Shown here one piece after another: positions 10,259-22,439 of a DNA stretch of 64,000 nt. Each line of letters begins with the position of its first letter. Within the stretch, counting starts at the first letter, position 1. This stretch comes from Gambelia wislizenii (Eukaryota > Chordata > Lepidosauria > Squamata > Crotaphytidae). Location of the stretch: assembly GCA_030847615.1 (NCBI GenBank), contig JAUMIR010000001.1, positions 287,888,187 through 287,952,186 of the forward strand. The letters run 5' to 3'. Both the position numbers and the translations under genes were made by a program. The notes beneath the pieces were generated by a model, which had not been told where the DNA came from, did no database searches, and saw only the letters and a program-made list of their open reading frames with translations.

Positions 10259-10609
10259 GGACTTTTTCGGATGAGGTTTTATAATGCTAGCAGCCTCGTC
10301 CCTGTTGCGAGGCTGCTGCGCTGCAGGGCGTCCCTTTCGGATGACGCTCTGCCCTGCTGTTCCTCTGCCGATACTGTTGCGTAACCGCGGGGATGCTGCA
10401 GCATTATATTTGGCAGTTTTCTAATCACGATCAACTTTCATGATTAGAAAACCGCCAAATATAACGCTGCAGCGTCCCTGCGGTTACACAACAGTATCGG
10501 CAGAGGATCAGCAGGGCAGAGCGTCATCCGAAAGGGACGCCTTGCAGCACAGCAGCCTCGCAACGGGGACGAGGCTGCTAGCATTATAAAACCTCATCCG
10601 AAAAAGTCC
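10259..10609. mobile_element. Harbinger-like near-perfect palindrome MITE, copy 4 (351 bp)
   Basis: The ends GGACTTTTTCGGATGAGG / CCTCATCCGAAAAAGTCC begin two arms of about 172 bp. I count roughly ten to fifteen mismatches between them, so about 92-94% complementary, around a small loop near 10430-10440. Flanks are TAA (10256-10258) and AAA (10610-10612), a 3-bp TSD with one mismatch. It has inserted into the element at 9863-10841. Confidence 0.9.
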
Positions 10610-10931
10610 AAAGTCTAAAGTACAAAACTAGTTTGCACTTAATTAACTCAGCAAAGACTGGAGGAGAAGAGAGGAGGTGGGAATCTTGCCTTTGCCAGAA
10701 AGCTCAGGCAAAAGTAAACTGCTGCAGTTTCTCCTAGCTTGTGTGTTCTTCCACATAAATAACCTTTGCCACCATGAGCACACTCTGACATTGCTTGGCC
10801 ACACATGTTCTGGTTTTCATGTGTGAAATGTTGGAAGGTGTGGGGAAAGTGTGTTATGTTTTTAATATTTTGATGTTGGTATAAAACTCAATAAAGACAA
10901 AATTGAAAACAAAAACAAAAAACAACACACT

Positions 10932-11506
10932 GGACTTTATCAAACCACTCCCACAAAAACCTGTTCTTTTGCCAGCATAACTTCTCCGTTTTTATGCCAG
11001 CAAAAGAACTCCCCATGCTGCAGTTACCTTCCCTCCCATCCAAAGGCTTCACAGCAATGAACAAAGGGAGCTCTGTTCACTTCCTCATTCAAAATCCCGT
11101 GGATTCTCACAAGAAGATGCTCACACGGGAAATTTTAAAAACCAAAATAAGCACATGAAAAGTTTTTAAAAGCACATACACACACTTTAAAACTTACAAG
11201 TAAACCAGGGAGGGTGATAAAAAGTGTGTCACTTACCTGGATGTCACGATCTCACCAGGAAGTGTTCTGGCAGGGCCGGCCATTGACGCTGCATTCATGT
11301 GAGTTAAGTGGCGCAAAGTTTCAAATGCCAGCAATGCTGGCACTAAAGCACCACAGCCAATCTATTGACAGCTTAAGTTATCAATAAAATATTACGGTTT
11401 TTTGACTTTACGTAAATGCAAAAGGGTGATATCGTCTGGTAGGCGCACCCTTTCGCATTTATGTGGCATTGTTATGATGCTGTATTTAGTGTGCCTGATA
11501 ACATTC
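10932..11506 (+). mobile_element. Harbinger-like MITE, long form, copy 5 (575 bp)
   Basis: Left end GGACTTTATCAAACC, right end GTGCCTGATAACATTC. ACT lies at 10929-10931 and 11507-11509. The interior holds GTTCACTTCCTCATTC, AACTTACAAGTAAACCAGG, GGGTGATAAAAAGTGTG and TCTATTGACAGCTTAAG, shared with the copies at 7022, 17026 (reverse) and partly 54749. Confidence 0.9.
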
Positions 11507-11581
11507 ACTAACTCTTTTAAAAGAGATAAATATTGTGATTCTTTATTTGTTGCACTAAAGTAATGCAACTCTTAGAGCATT

Positions 11582-11601
11582 AAGTAAAGTAAAGTAAAGT
11601 A
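11582..11601. repeat. (AAGTA)n microsatellite
   Basis: Four AAGTA units in a row with short flanking imperfect units. Confidence 0.9.
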
Positions 11602-12374
11602 ATTCTTAACAGGAGTTTCTGAAAAATAACTAAAATAGATGCTTATTGGTTTTATAAGTTTATACACTGCTGGCCTGTGGTACTAATGAGATCCTGCTCC
11701 AGTTCACTTCATTGTTACCTCAACACCCCTGGCTACATGAGGCACAGCTGTTACCTTAAAAGGTGGGGATATGTTAGAGTCCCACCTGTGATGGCAAAAT
11801 CATCTCTGATATTTGGAGAACTTATTAGCTCAGATAGGAGGAGGCCTGTGAAAGGAGGGCAACTTCAGGGATCTTTCCACCTATGTACACCAGTACTAAC
11901 TGCAGAGGAAGCTCCAGTTAAAGTAAAGCAAAGTATTTTATTTGAATAATACAGAAAGTAAAGTAACATACACAACATACATTCTTATGGACCATATAAA
12001 GCTATAGCAGAGTAAGGCAGAAAGACTGGACAGAGAGAGAGAGGTCTGGGAAGATAGGGTTATAGTTACCAGTCTTAACTGGTAGAGGGTTCCACATAGT
12101 GAAGATACTCAGGCACTGAGGGTGGCACAGGAGGGTCTGATCTGTGGCATGCTGAGAAAGAGAGAGGCCAGGTCCATACGCTGTGACACACACTTGCTAG
12201 ATTGAGGCTATGATATTTATACTCTGTTCCATGCCTTGGAGGGGTGTGCTGGTTATAACAAAGCCTGGATGGCTTTCCGGTGGGATAGAGGAAAGGAAAC
12301 GAAAACTCAACTGATTGCTTTAATTACGGCATGATAGAACATTGATTAGCTTGCGACAACCTCATAAATTGGAC

Positions 12375-12977
12375 GCCACCACCTACGACTCCTCGAGCGC
12401 TTTCATCAGTGCTGTCTACGCACAATCCTAAATATACACTGGACTGACTATGTGATGAATGTTGCTGTCCTTGAGCAAGCAGGGATCACCAGCATTGAGG
12501 CCATGATACTGAGAACACAGCTGCGCTGGGCAGGGCACGTTTCTAGGATGGAGGACCATCGCCTCCCAAAAATACTACTCTACGGTGAACTCACCACAGG
12601 TCAGCGTAAGAGGGGTGCTCCAAAAAAGCGATACAAAGACTCCCTGAAACAACATCTCAGGCTCGGCCAAATTGATCACCAACAATGGTCCGCCCTGGCC
12701 TCACATCGGGAGGCATGGAGACGCACTATCCACAATGCTGCAGCCTTATTTGAGAACTCACGACGAACAAGTCTTGAAGAGAAACGACAACGCAGAAAGA
12801 ATCACAACCCAAAAACATCACCCAAGGAGACCTTCTGCTGTGCTTTTTGCAACCGGACTTGTCTATCTCGTATTGGCCTTTTTAGTCATCAGCGCGCTTG
12901 CAGAAAGCGCGGGATGAGTCCTTCCTGAATCTTTGTTTGCGAAGAAAAGCCAGAGAGAGAGAGAGAGAGAGAGAGAG
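12375..12977 (+). mobile_element. 5'-truncated non-LTR LINE, copy 2, with 9-bp TSD and (GA)n tail
   Basis: AAATTGGAC occurs at 12366-12374 and again at 12978-12986, framing a 603-bp insertion that ends in a pure (GA)n tract (about 12951-12977) instead of poly(A). The same 3' part and AG-rich tail occur at 3313-3618 (minus) and 61076-61614. The clean duplication and open frame suggest this is a comparatively young insertion. Confidence 0.9.
12377..12928 (+). pseudogene. LINE ORF2 C-terminal frame (open, truncated), zinc-finger end
   Basis: The frame is open from the insertion edge to a TGA at 12926-12928, about 183 codons, with no start of its own. It reads HHLRLLERFHQCCLRTIL, then QLRWAGHVSRMEDHRLPK, KRGAPKKRYKDSLKQHL, and a WRRTIHNAAALFE region. 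Near the C-terminus is a finger of form C-x2-C-x12-H-x3-C (starting CAFCNRTC). The RWAGHVSRM and RKRGAPKKRYKD motifs are general signs of the region after the reverse transcriptase in several LINE clades; I cannot name the clade with certainty. The finger may bind nucleic acid (inference). It is a fragment of a replicase, not a host gene. Confidence 0.8.
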
Positions 12978-12986
12978 AAATTGGAC

Positions 12987-15115
12987 AGGAGGGGGTATAA
13001 GGTGAGATTTCTGTAAGCTATGGATTGTGGAATGATCACTTGTTTGTGTGACTGACTTATTGTCTGAAACACCCAAGACTGGGAGAAAGGATTAGCAAAT
13101 ACCCCTTAACAACTGGGTTGTTAGCATAAACCAATTACAGGGGTTTATTTCTGCAAGATTATTTCTGCATAATCTTAATTTAGGCTTTCCCACCATTATA
13201 TTTCTAGACATGTCTCAGGTCATTGTTACCTTCAACTGGTCTTTGGTCTGCCTAAGCCAACAGGACCCCAAAAAGTGTCCAATATGTTCAGTTATGGAAT
13301 CTCACATGGAGGGGTAATAGGACTAGGTAACACACCATAAGCCAGCATTTGAATCATGTGATCTTTTGCTTCTACTATTTATAGGGGCTATACTCTGTAA
13401 TTACAAAGTTCATTAAAAGTTACAGTTATACCAGAAAAAGAAATAAAGTTATTCCATACAACTATAATGTGATGTAGTTATACCTTTTTCTTTTTTTAAA
13501 AAAGAAATTAATTACAAATAAGTTGTTATCTGAGGCTTGTCACATTCTAAATTCTCAATAAAGAGAAGGGGATACATAGTCGGGTTGGACCCAAACAACA
13601 GCAGAGGGCCAACAGAGAGTGCTTTCTCATGTTTACAAAGGGATTGCTGGTGTCTCCCCCCAACTGTAACCCCCTTTCTCCCCTGAAAAGCCATTGTGGG
13701 GAAATGAGCACCCCTCTCCACTGTAAAATCTACCATGGGTATGCTAGGTATGCACAGGCAGGGTCATGTGCAAATAGATAGTGAATATCTAGAGGGCTAG
13801 TACACATGACTACTGAGCCCCCAGCTTTAATTATTACTACATTTAATGAATGTCTGCATAGGAGTATAAAGGGCTGGCATCTAATTTTCTCTCTGACGAA
13901 TATAGATTTTTGTTTGGTATAAATGCAAAACCCTTAAATGCCTGTTATGGTAGCATGGGAGGGGGGACTGGTAGGCTTGTAGCAAAAGTGTTCTTTTCAG
14001 GGAATAAACAGGAGCAGTAATAAAAGGTGGTAACATGACAACAGCATCAGTTGAGCCTTTTAATTTGCTACCAGGATATATTAAGAAGATTGCAAGAAAG
14101 GAAAATAAAAAAAACCTGGTGATTAATTTGCTTATAACAAGCTAGAATTGAGTTAGAACCTAAATGGAAAACAGATTACTAAAGAGTGGTTCATGGGTGA
14201 AATAATCTATTAATGGTAGATGTTAAGCATTTAATAAGATTTAAAGTTGGGGAAGAACAGCCACGACTTTATTAGTAGTTGAATTCTGTTTGTTCCGTTT
14301 TGGAGCCAGAGGTAGTACTGGCTGGAATTTTGGTGGCACATTAGTCTAGCAGTGGCAATTTTTCCAGAGTTGTTCAGCAGTGGTAAGGAAAGGCAAATAA
14401 AATTTGCAGGCTCCAGACAGCCTAGTTCTTCAGTGCTGATTTCTTTCTTTCACAACCACTGTGCCTGTGGACTTTTCCCTCCTGCATCATCACTTATGAT
14501 GATGCACCAACAGGATTTTAGCCATAGAAGTTGTACAGATTTCATGACATCCCCGAACAAGGATGGTGGTTACATCTTCTCTCTTCCACTCCCTTACATG
14601 ACATAAGACAAAATGTCAGGGGTTTGTTAAACCACAATTTCCCATTATATTGGATCTGGTATTATAGGGTTGAACAACAGAGGTTAAGAGGTCACATTAA
14701 TGCACACACACCCCAGAGATCTTGGAGGACCATACCCTTGCCCCCTCCCAATCATTTTTTTTTTTTTGGCTACAAATATTCCCCACTTCCTGTTTGCCTC
14801 CTGTTTTAAAAAGGCCTCCCCAGGCCTAAAATGGTTGGGGTGGGGGATGTGGTAAAAATGCTCCCTGTGCCTTTGAGAGTCTCAGAGGCATTTCAGGATG
14901 AGAGAGAGAGAGAGAGATTTTTAAAGGAATGTTGGGTATGGCATGTGGGCCATACTTTGCCCATCCCTGTGGTAAAGTAGATAGAACCAGCTACAACTAG
15001 GATGTGAATCCCAGAGGGGTGGCTGAGGTAACTACAACTAGGCCATACTCACAGCCCAGCAGGATCTCATGGCCTGAGGAGGCAATTTTTTGATTTTAAC
15101 TTTTGTACCTTTTGG
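12987..15115. other. Unassigned DNA
   Basis: I see no gene or clear repeat. A GA tract lies at 14899-14918 and a T run at 14757-14767. Open frames here are short and lack recognisable motifs. Confidence 0.4.
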
Positions 15116-15240
15116 ATTTTTAACAATACAGGTTTTTTTATTTGTTATAAGCCGCTTTGAGTACCAAACTGGGGACAAGGCAGGGTAGAAATAATAACAA
15201 TAACAACAACAATAGTAGTAGTAGTAGTAGCAGCAGCATG
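15116..15240 (+). mobile_element. LINE 3' end (L2/CR1-like) with simple-repeat tail
   Basis: TTGTTATAAGCCGCTTTGAG, then GGGGACAAGGCAGGGTAGAAATAATAAC is a typical tail of an L2/CR1-like 3' end. It runs into (AAC)n and (AGT)n/(AGC)n repeats at about 15193-15238. Confidence 0.55.
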
Positions 15241-15656
15241 GGGGCGGGCAAATCCCAAAGTTCCTGGTAGCTTACCTTGGCTGAGATATACACTATTGTT
15301 TTATTAGTGTTGTTGTCGTTGTTAAAAATCAAAACTATTTTAATGGCCTGGTGCTGAGTGGAAAAGGGCTGAGACTGTTTTCTTCTCTTCTCAAATGCCT
15401 CTGGACCCCTAGCCCCAGTGCCATGTTTAGATAAATACAGGTATATTGATTTACTGATGTAGCATATAACAAGTTGTACTAGGTAAGGCAGCTTTGATTT
15501 AAAAGGAAAAGAAAAAGAAAAAGAAATTCTAGCATTCATTTACATTAGGACTTGGGGTGGTTTGCCACACATAAAGAACAATGTCAAAATGCAGTGATAT
15601 TTCATATTATACTGTTACCTATCCTGATCGCCCCATCTTGGAATATCACACAATTG

Positions 15657-15745
15657 GCAATATTTAATAATTTAACAATTTAATAATAACATTTAATAAT
15701 TTAATAATATTTAATAATTATTTAATAACAATAATTTAATCATTT
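15657..15745. repeat. AT-rich degenerate repeat (TTTAATAAT)
   Basis: Repeated TTTAATAATTTAA-type units over about 90 bases. Confidence 0.75.
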
Positions 15746-16943
15746 GGCTTGATGTGGCATTCCACATGGCTAGCAGGTCAACAAGGGACCTCCAGCCACC
15801 AAAGTTGGAGTCACATATAACCAAGGGAGAGGCCTTTGGAAATTCCCCCCAAAAATACTCAGTTTAGAGTTAACACTTGAAAGTGAGTCATTCACTAATC
15901 CACTCAATTATAGCAGAGTCCTTGATGCTTGTAAAACAGATTCTTCCTCTCCCCTTCCCCTCCAACAATAGACCTTGCCTGCTCCTATTCAATTCTAAAT
16001 GCATCAACAATTAACAATTGTTAACTCTTCCTGAGCATCCTTTGTGTACTCCTGGGAACCTCTGAGAAACACTGTATTCATTCAAAATCCCATCTCATCA
16101 GGGGAATTATCACATATAAATATCACCCTAAAACACCACCCAAGTGTGCACGGACCTCCTGTTTTCTGACTTTACATCAGTTCATGTCACCATTCTGCCT
16201 TCTGGACCTCCCTTCTGTCAGTATACTTTGTGATATCAGCTCTACAGGATTGGTATAGTATAATCTACAACCCCCTTAAGCTATGCCACTATTCAAATAC
16301 TTCATACTATCTTCGATAGCGGCCAGGTGTGGGCATGAATGCTGTTAATTTCTAATAAATATCATTTAATTGTACCTTTTGGCTTAGAGTCTCCTCTGTT
16401 ATGACTGGTATATATAGGTTAAAAGATCCTGCCATTACCTGGCTTCTCAGTGCCATAACTGAGGTAGTTAAATATTCCCCATATTAATTTCAGGCACTAG
16501 TGGAATCCTCGTGGACCCCACACAATTCAGGTAACAATACAATATGGAATACTCTTTGGAATCCATGGATGGGATCCTGATCAGTATTTACAAGATTGTA
16601 AGAGGGACTTAAAATCTCATATTTTGGAAGGACTTGCATTTACAGTCATTAATGACCAAACATGATCCCCCAAAACCTACCTCTAAAGCCAGGCAACACC
16701 TCAACTGAAGGGTTTCCAAGGTGCTGCAGATCAGGGTGTTGGGAAATCATGACTGCAGTGCTTTCCTGGTCATGGGGTGCATTGAGAGAAGCAGATCCAG
16801 CTGTACAGTCTCAATGTGCTCCATGACCAGAATTGCTCTGCAGTTGTCAGTTCCCAGAAACTGCAGCACTTTACAGTTATGTTCTCTCTGTACCCCCATT
16901 AGCTTAGAATCTGTCTCTTCATTCAGAAACTTAGTTACTTACT
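15746..16943. other. Unassigned DNA
   Basis: Ordinary single-copy-looking sequence. I see no gene, RNA or repeat that I can support. Confidence 0.4.
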
Positions 16944-17650
16944 ACTTTGTTAGTCTCTTGCAACATAAAAAGGAGGAGGGAAGTGGGAGAACAAAAAAGA
17001 AATGTGGCAGCACCTTTAAGACTAAGGATTTTATCAGACAAGCATAATAAAGTGTCATAAGGACACCACATGACTGCAAAAGGGCGCACAGATCAGACAA
17101 TGTTGCCCTTTTGCAGTTTTAAAAAGGCAAAATCATGTACTTTTTAATTGATGGCTTAAGCCGTCAATAGATGCCCCTGCTGCTTTTTTGCTGGCATGCA
17201 ATACCTCTGTCCCTTTAAATCACATATTAACCCCGACAATGGCCACTCCAGTGCGAACACTTCTGGGTCAGATCAGGACATCCTGGTAAGTTTTGCTCTT
17301 TTTAGGACTCTCCCTGGGTTGCTTGTGACTGTTAAAATGTGTGTATGTGCTTTCCTTCACTTTTTAAGGTTTATTTTTGTTTTAAAGTTTGAATTTCCCA
17401 CGCAATGAAATTGTGCAAGATTTCAAATGAGGAAGTGAATGGGGCTCCGTTCACTTCCTCTTCATTCACAGAGGAGCCTTTGCCAGGAAAGGAGGTGATG
17501 GCGGGGGGGGGACATTTTTTTGACGGCTTTTGTGTGTGTGTGTGTGCTGGCAAAAGAACATTTTAAAGACTGCATCTGATAAAGTTCCATCTAGTTTTTA
17601 TTTTTGCATGAGCTTTCATGGATATAAACCAACTTCTTTGGATACAGTAA
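16944..17650. repeat. Interspersed repeat split by a MITE
   Basis: GTGGCAGCACCTTTAAGACTAA before the MITE and TTTTTGCATGAGCTTTCATGG plus ACCAACTTCTTTGGATAC after it form one familiar amniote repeat motif. The MITE at 17026-17588 separates the halves. Its class is not determined. Confidence 0.5.
17026..17588 (-). mobile_element. Harbinger-like MITE, long form, copy 6 (563 bp), reverse orientation
   Basis: Ends GGATTTTATCAGACAAGC and GCATCTGATAAAGTTCC. The interior (GTTCACTTCCTCTTCATTC; GACTCTCCCTGGGTTGCTTG; TTGACGGC) is the reverse complement of the 10932 copy's order. Flanks TAA and ATC do not match, so the TSD is decayed or the boundary is off by a few bases. A (GT)n tract lies near 17531-17546. 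Confidence 0.78.
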
Positions 17651-19767
17651 CGATTGGTGTAAAACATGTTTATGCAGTTGTGAGAGTGGTATAGAATGTA
17701 ATAGGGTCCTGAAAGATGCAAATCACACTCCTTGGCCTACATTTTCAAAGGGCTGTGTTGACTGATACAAGTCTTTCAGATCTTTCTAGTGGTTGGTGTT
17801 GATGTGTGAAAGCAATAAATCTGCTTACCAAAAGTCAGTTTCCCAGGGTTTAAAACCCTACAAACATTCCTTTTGTTATATGTGTAGTAGCAAGGACTCT
17901 TGTAATAATATATGCAGTCTGCCATGAAGGCATTGTCTTTGTTGGTAATAGATTGGAATTTTGAATATAATTCAATTCAGCAGTTTCTCTTTCTAGTCTT
18001 CCTTAGTAATTTCCTTATTCAATGACTGCAATCCTTAAGAGAGAGGGTTTTGTGGGGGGGGGGTTAAAGAGGTAGTTTTTAGGATGGGCTGCATCTTCAG
18101 AAGTAGCTATGTTTGACAAGGCATAATCTTGGTATATTATGTAATAATTCAGGGAGCACATAGGTCCTTGATCTGACTTGGGGGAGCAATTTGGTAATCC
18201 GCTTCATACCTTAATGTGATCAGTGCAGAATCTGGATCTGGATTGTGATTCAGGAACTTAAATTGCTGCTCCTCCCATTCACGCCTCTAAGGAAATCAAG
18301 CCAGTTTCCAAATTCTACCTCTGTCTGAATGGCAACAAACAATTGAATGAATGCATGATGGTGGAGCTCCAAACAGTTGCATGAATTTAAGCCTAAGAAA
18401 TATGAGGGTGGGAAGGACACCTTCTGCTATTGTAATCTGTCTCTCACAGGTTACATGTGTCAGACTGAAAATGGAAGAGGACACCTGTACCGGTAACAGT
18501 TGCATAGAAGAGGGAATTTCAGCAGGTGTTGCTTGCCAAGCAACCAGGTAACAAGAAGCACCTTCTGTAACTCACTCTTATCCACAGTCACTAAAGGAAC
18601 AGGAGCCCTCTCCACTTTTCACTCTGGCAACCCTAACATGCACACAAGCAGCTCAAGAAGAGTTTTTAATGGGTTTTTAAACCAAAGAAGAATGGCAGGG
18701 GAGCATATCTTGCCTTCCTAACCTGATAACAAGCACATAGCTTTCAAGTCTTCTCAGTCTCTGCCTACCTCCACTGTTGATGTCATGCCAACAGAGATAA
18801 GCAGGAAACATTGGTAACATCACCTACCAGCCTTCCCTATAAGTGCTGGGTCTGGAGGTTCCAGAAAATGGTAATGAAAATATTGTCATGGATTGGATTG
18901 CTATGAATTGTCACTCCAGTCACGCCCCATTACACCATGAACCTAACATGGTGTTCTGTTTTGGAAACAAAATGCATTTTTAGGGCTGTTTTCTCCCATT
19001 TAAAACATCTATTAGTTCTCCCAGGGCCTGTCTACACTGGTTAAATACCCCATCTTGCCCCGTCTCAGAACCCTGTAGTCCATATGGTGTAGGGTATTTG
19101 CCCTGTTCTGCTCCTGGGCAGTCCTCACCACCCCCGGGGCAGATACAGGCTGACAAGGAGGGAAGGCAGGGTAGAGCCAGATGCATTACAAGAACATACC
19201 CAGTTTACTCTGTTACCACCAGCCAAAAACCAGATCAGGCCCCACTTGTCTGCAGGAGCCTGTCCAGCATGCTGCCCCTTGCTGCTGCCACCATCTCCCT
19301 GGCTCTCCCAGAAGCCAGGTAGCAGTCCCACAACATGTAACCAAGGCTAGTCACATGCAGGGGGCCTTCAGTCACATGTTGAAGCCCCCCTTCCTGCCTC
19401 CAAGTCAGCAAAGAAAATGGTGGCTGCTGTAGCAACAGGCCAGCATTCTTGTTTGGACGCCGGCATGTTTCATTAAGGCAGTGGGTCAGAACAGGCCAGA
19501 TCCACAGCCAGGATATGCCAGCAGGGAGCCAGTGTATCCTGGCTCATGTATGTAAGCCCCCAGAAAGCGCCAGAGTATTCTAGGCCAGTTCAATCTGTGT
19601 TAGAACCTATTTAGCTTGATCCTATCTAATACAAGATCTGCCTTGTTTTGTACCAGTTCAGGACAACCTGCTCTAGAATCTGGGCTTTGGTTGAACCACT
19701 TGCACAGGTCTAATAGTAATCCATATCTTGATTCCATTCCATATAATATGGAATAATATTCAATATA
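17651..19767. other. Unassigned DNA
   Basis: A G run lies at 18051-18062. GC-rich sequence at about 19020-19470 (GGGCCTGTCTACACTGG near 19025) may be part of an unrecognised DNA element, but I find no matching end. No gene seen. Confidence 0.35.
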
Positions 19768-19890
19768 TAGGTTGAGTCTCCCTTATGCGGAGTTCTGAAA
19801 TCTGAAAAATTCCAAATCCAAAATGTCACATGGGTAGCTGAGATAAACACCTTTGTTTTCTGATGGTTCAGAGTACACAATCTTTGTTAA
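19768..19890 (+). mobile_element. Tigger-like left-end fragment
   Basis: ATAGGTTGAGTCTCCCTTATGC followed by TCTGAAATCTGAAAAATTCC and CCAAAATGTC resembles a Tigger-like terminus (TAGGTTGAGTATCCCTTAT). No right end is visible. Confidence 0.55.
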
Positions 19891-20966
19891 TTAAATTATC
19901 TTTTTTTAAAAAATGGTAAAACCAACCCTGAATCTCCCACTCCCACAACTAATGTGCCCTTTCTTTTCTTACTTGTTGCTCATACAGCCACATTTTTGCA
20001 TTTTCTTGGTGTGTACACTATTGTTAACATACACCATATTGTTAACATTGGTTTTGTTTTTATTTTCCCTTGCAGTGATTTTTTTTTAATGGAGGACACT
20101 TGGGAGATCCTTCAAAGCTGAGGAGCAACACATTGAGATAAGTCTTTGTACAGCTGAAGTGCAATCACTAGAACAAAGCATGTCGAGGTATGTTTAAAGC
20201 AAAGTGAAGTGTTTTCAAATTAAAACCCAGTCTTCAAAATAAAGGGCAGCTGGTGATGTTGGCCTTATCAGAAATAATTGTTTGCTTATGCTATAGCTTG
20301 TAAGCTTGTGGTAATTTAAGTTAGTTCTTTTCATTGGATTTAATCAACAAATATTATGGTGTGCCAGCAAGCAATTTCTTGGCATATATATCTGGTTGGA
20401 TCCAGAGTGAGTTTCAGTAGAGATTCTTGCTAGAAGAAGACAGAAGGGAATATTCATCAAATCCCCTTTCCCCCTGCATCTTCCAGCATTACTGCTCATG
20501 CGGCTTCCAATACTTCCAAAGGTTGAGTCCACCTTGCTAGCTTTCAGGGGAGTCAGGAAGATGTTAATAGGGGAAGGAGGTACAAGTGAAAAATCATCTC
20601 ATCCTCTTTCCTCCAGTGGAAGCATCCCATGAGCAGACTTCTACTCACAGGAATTCTGCATACAACCCCTTTACTGTATGCAACCTATTCACTGTATTTT
20701 GTATGTTTGTGTTAATTAATTATTTATACACTGAACAGATAACAGGGGTTAGACTTCACGACAAAATTGTTAGAGAAAGCTTTCTTCAGTCTACCATATT
20801 TCTACTGTCCAGTAAAGGGGGGAAGGCAGACTATGGCTACAGGGGAGGGAACAATGAGGGGATTGCCCAACCAAACAAGTATATTTTCCCCCAGGAGTAC
20901 TTTTGCTTCAATGCTCACATTTTTAGCATTGCAGAGACTGAGACATTGGAAATCATTCACATCGAG

Positions 20967-21188
20967 GGCTGCTGACACATTGCAGAAATAATGCAGTTTG
21001 ACACTGCTTTAATTATCATGGCTCCATCCTATGGAATCCTGGGATTTGTAGTTTGTTGTGGCACCAGAACTCTCTAACAGAGAAAGCTAAATATCTCACA
21101 CAACTACAAATCCCAGAATTCCATAGCATTGAGCCATGGCAGTTAAAGCAGGTTCAAACTGCATTATTTTGTAGTGTGTCAGCAGCCT
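20967..21188. mobile_element. Hairpin MITE, copy 2
   Basis: The arms GGCTGCTGACACATTGCAG and TAGTGTGTCAGCAGCC, with CAGTTTGACACTGCTTTAAT mirrored by GGCAGTTAAAGCAGG, match the copy at 8553. The interior carries the mirrored GGGATTTGTAGTTTG / CAACTACAAATCCC pair. Confidence 0.85.
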
Positions 21189-22289
21189 AGAACTCTTATA
21201 TTTGCTGTGTTCTCATTCCCTTTGCTTTTCCCTTTTCTTTGGATGCTAAACTTTATCCCTGAGTGCTCAACGGTCATTTTCAGTTACTACAGTGCTAATT
21301 ATTAGGAGACAGAAGGACATTTTCATGGGACTTCAGAATTCTTATGTGGAAGGGGATTCTCTCATCCCGCCATTGCTACACCCCTGGCCCAAGAAGGAAG
21401 GAAGTAGATGCCTAACTTCTCTTCCCTTTATTCCCCCCCATCCCCACATTTGTTTCAGCTTCAGATATAGCTTTGAACCTTGTTCTTGGCTTTCCCGGAT
21501 TTTGCTATTAACTGCCAAGTCCCTGTCAGAATGAAATTGAAACAGCAGAGAAGAGATTTTCAACAGATTTCCTTTTGCAGCAGCCCACCCTCACCCCATC
21601 TTTCACCTCTAAAGACATTACCATTATCTGCCCTCTCCTACTGAGTCACCTAAAAAAAAAAATTAAAAATCTGAGCTTCAAGTGTTTTTATTAAATTAAA
21701 CTACAACACTTTTAAAAAAGAGAAGAGCTTTTATGGGGATAAACAGCTTATTGGATCCTTAGTGGCATTTAGCAGATTTGTGAAGACATTTACTGGAAGG
21801 AGGTGGGACTTTAAAATTAAGGTGTTTCTGCCGAGCAAATTACCATTTTAATGAATGACAGAATAAGTGAATTAATGAATGAGAATGCCAATGAAATTAC
21901 ACCTGAGGAGCTCCTGGATGAAGTTGCTTCAAACCTCCTGGGGCTCATTCAAATAGTTCACCTTCTGAGTCTTGAATGTGCTGTGGTCTCAGTCACCATT
22001 ATTGACCATGTGAATGTCCAGCTATGTTCTAGTAGCTTTCCAGCCACTGTGAGGATCACAGCTAAAGACACAGAGATTAAAAAAAAGCAAAAAAAAAAAA
22101 AAGCTGAGAGAGAGGACAGGTGATGTCATTGTCCTTCTCAATTAAAAAAAAAAACACACACATCATGGAACTTTAATGCTGTGACCCCTTCCTCCACTGC
22201 ACCACTAACTGTCCCTTTCAGATCTTCCTCTGCTATTACTTGTATTGTAATATTGAACTTTGTTTTGAGAATGGCTATGGAAATATTAT
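21189..22289. other. Unassigned DNA
   Basis: A-rich tracts at 21652-21662, 22079-22102 and 22144-22154 may be tails of old retroposed sequence. No gene recognised. Confidence 0.35.
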
Positions 22290-22430
22290 TCTTGTTAATT
22301 GCCATCAAGTCAGCTTTGACTTATGGTAACCCTATGAATAAGAGACCTCCAGGTCACTCTGTTATCAACAACCGTGCTCAGGTATTCCAAATTTAGGTTT
22401 GTGGCTTCCTTGATTGTGGAAATATAAGAA
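22290..22430 (-). mobile_element. BovB-like LINE 3' end fragment
   Basis: TTGCCATCAAGTCAGCTTTGACTTATGG, then CCTATGAATAAGAGACCTCC, is the reverse complement of the RTE tail seen at 24050-24105. It lies against the plus-strand copy that begins just after it. Since it includes the true 3' end, it is a separate insertion and not a twin-priming inversion. Confidence 0.75.
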
Positions 22431-22439
22431 GTACTGATA

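Larger units (their letters stand above)
9863..10841. mobile_element. TACCTTCCAAC-type DNA element, copy 1, with nested insertions
   Basis: Ends TACCTTCCAACTGTCCC and GAAATGTTGGAAGGTG are inverted. Interior blocks (AAAATGTCCCAGTTTCTC; CAGGCAAAAGTAAACTGC; TGTTCTGGTTTTCATGTGTG) recur at 39399-40171 and, inverted, at 58879-59250. A Tigger-like segment (about 9965-10165) and the palindromic MITE at 10259-10609 lie inside. Confidence 0.65.

Noticed and set aside
12672..12917. Second frame of 81 codons within the LINE copy
   Set aside because: It is an out-of-frame shadow of the LINE ORF; similar shadows appear in the copies at 3363 and 61388.
15138..15539. 133-codon minus-strand open frame
   Set aside because: It runs through (AAC)n/(AGT)n simple repeat giving poly-Leu, and through a LINE tail; no conserved domain.
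20586..20975. 129-codon plus-strand open frame
   Set aside because: No motif recognised, no codon-like pattern, and part reads into low-complexity sequence; chance is sufficient.
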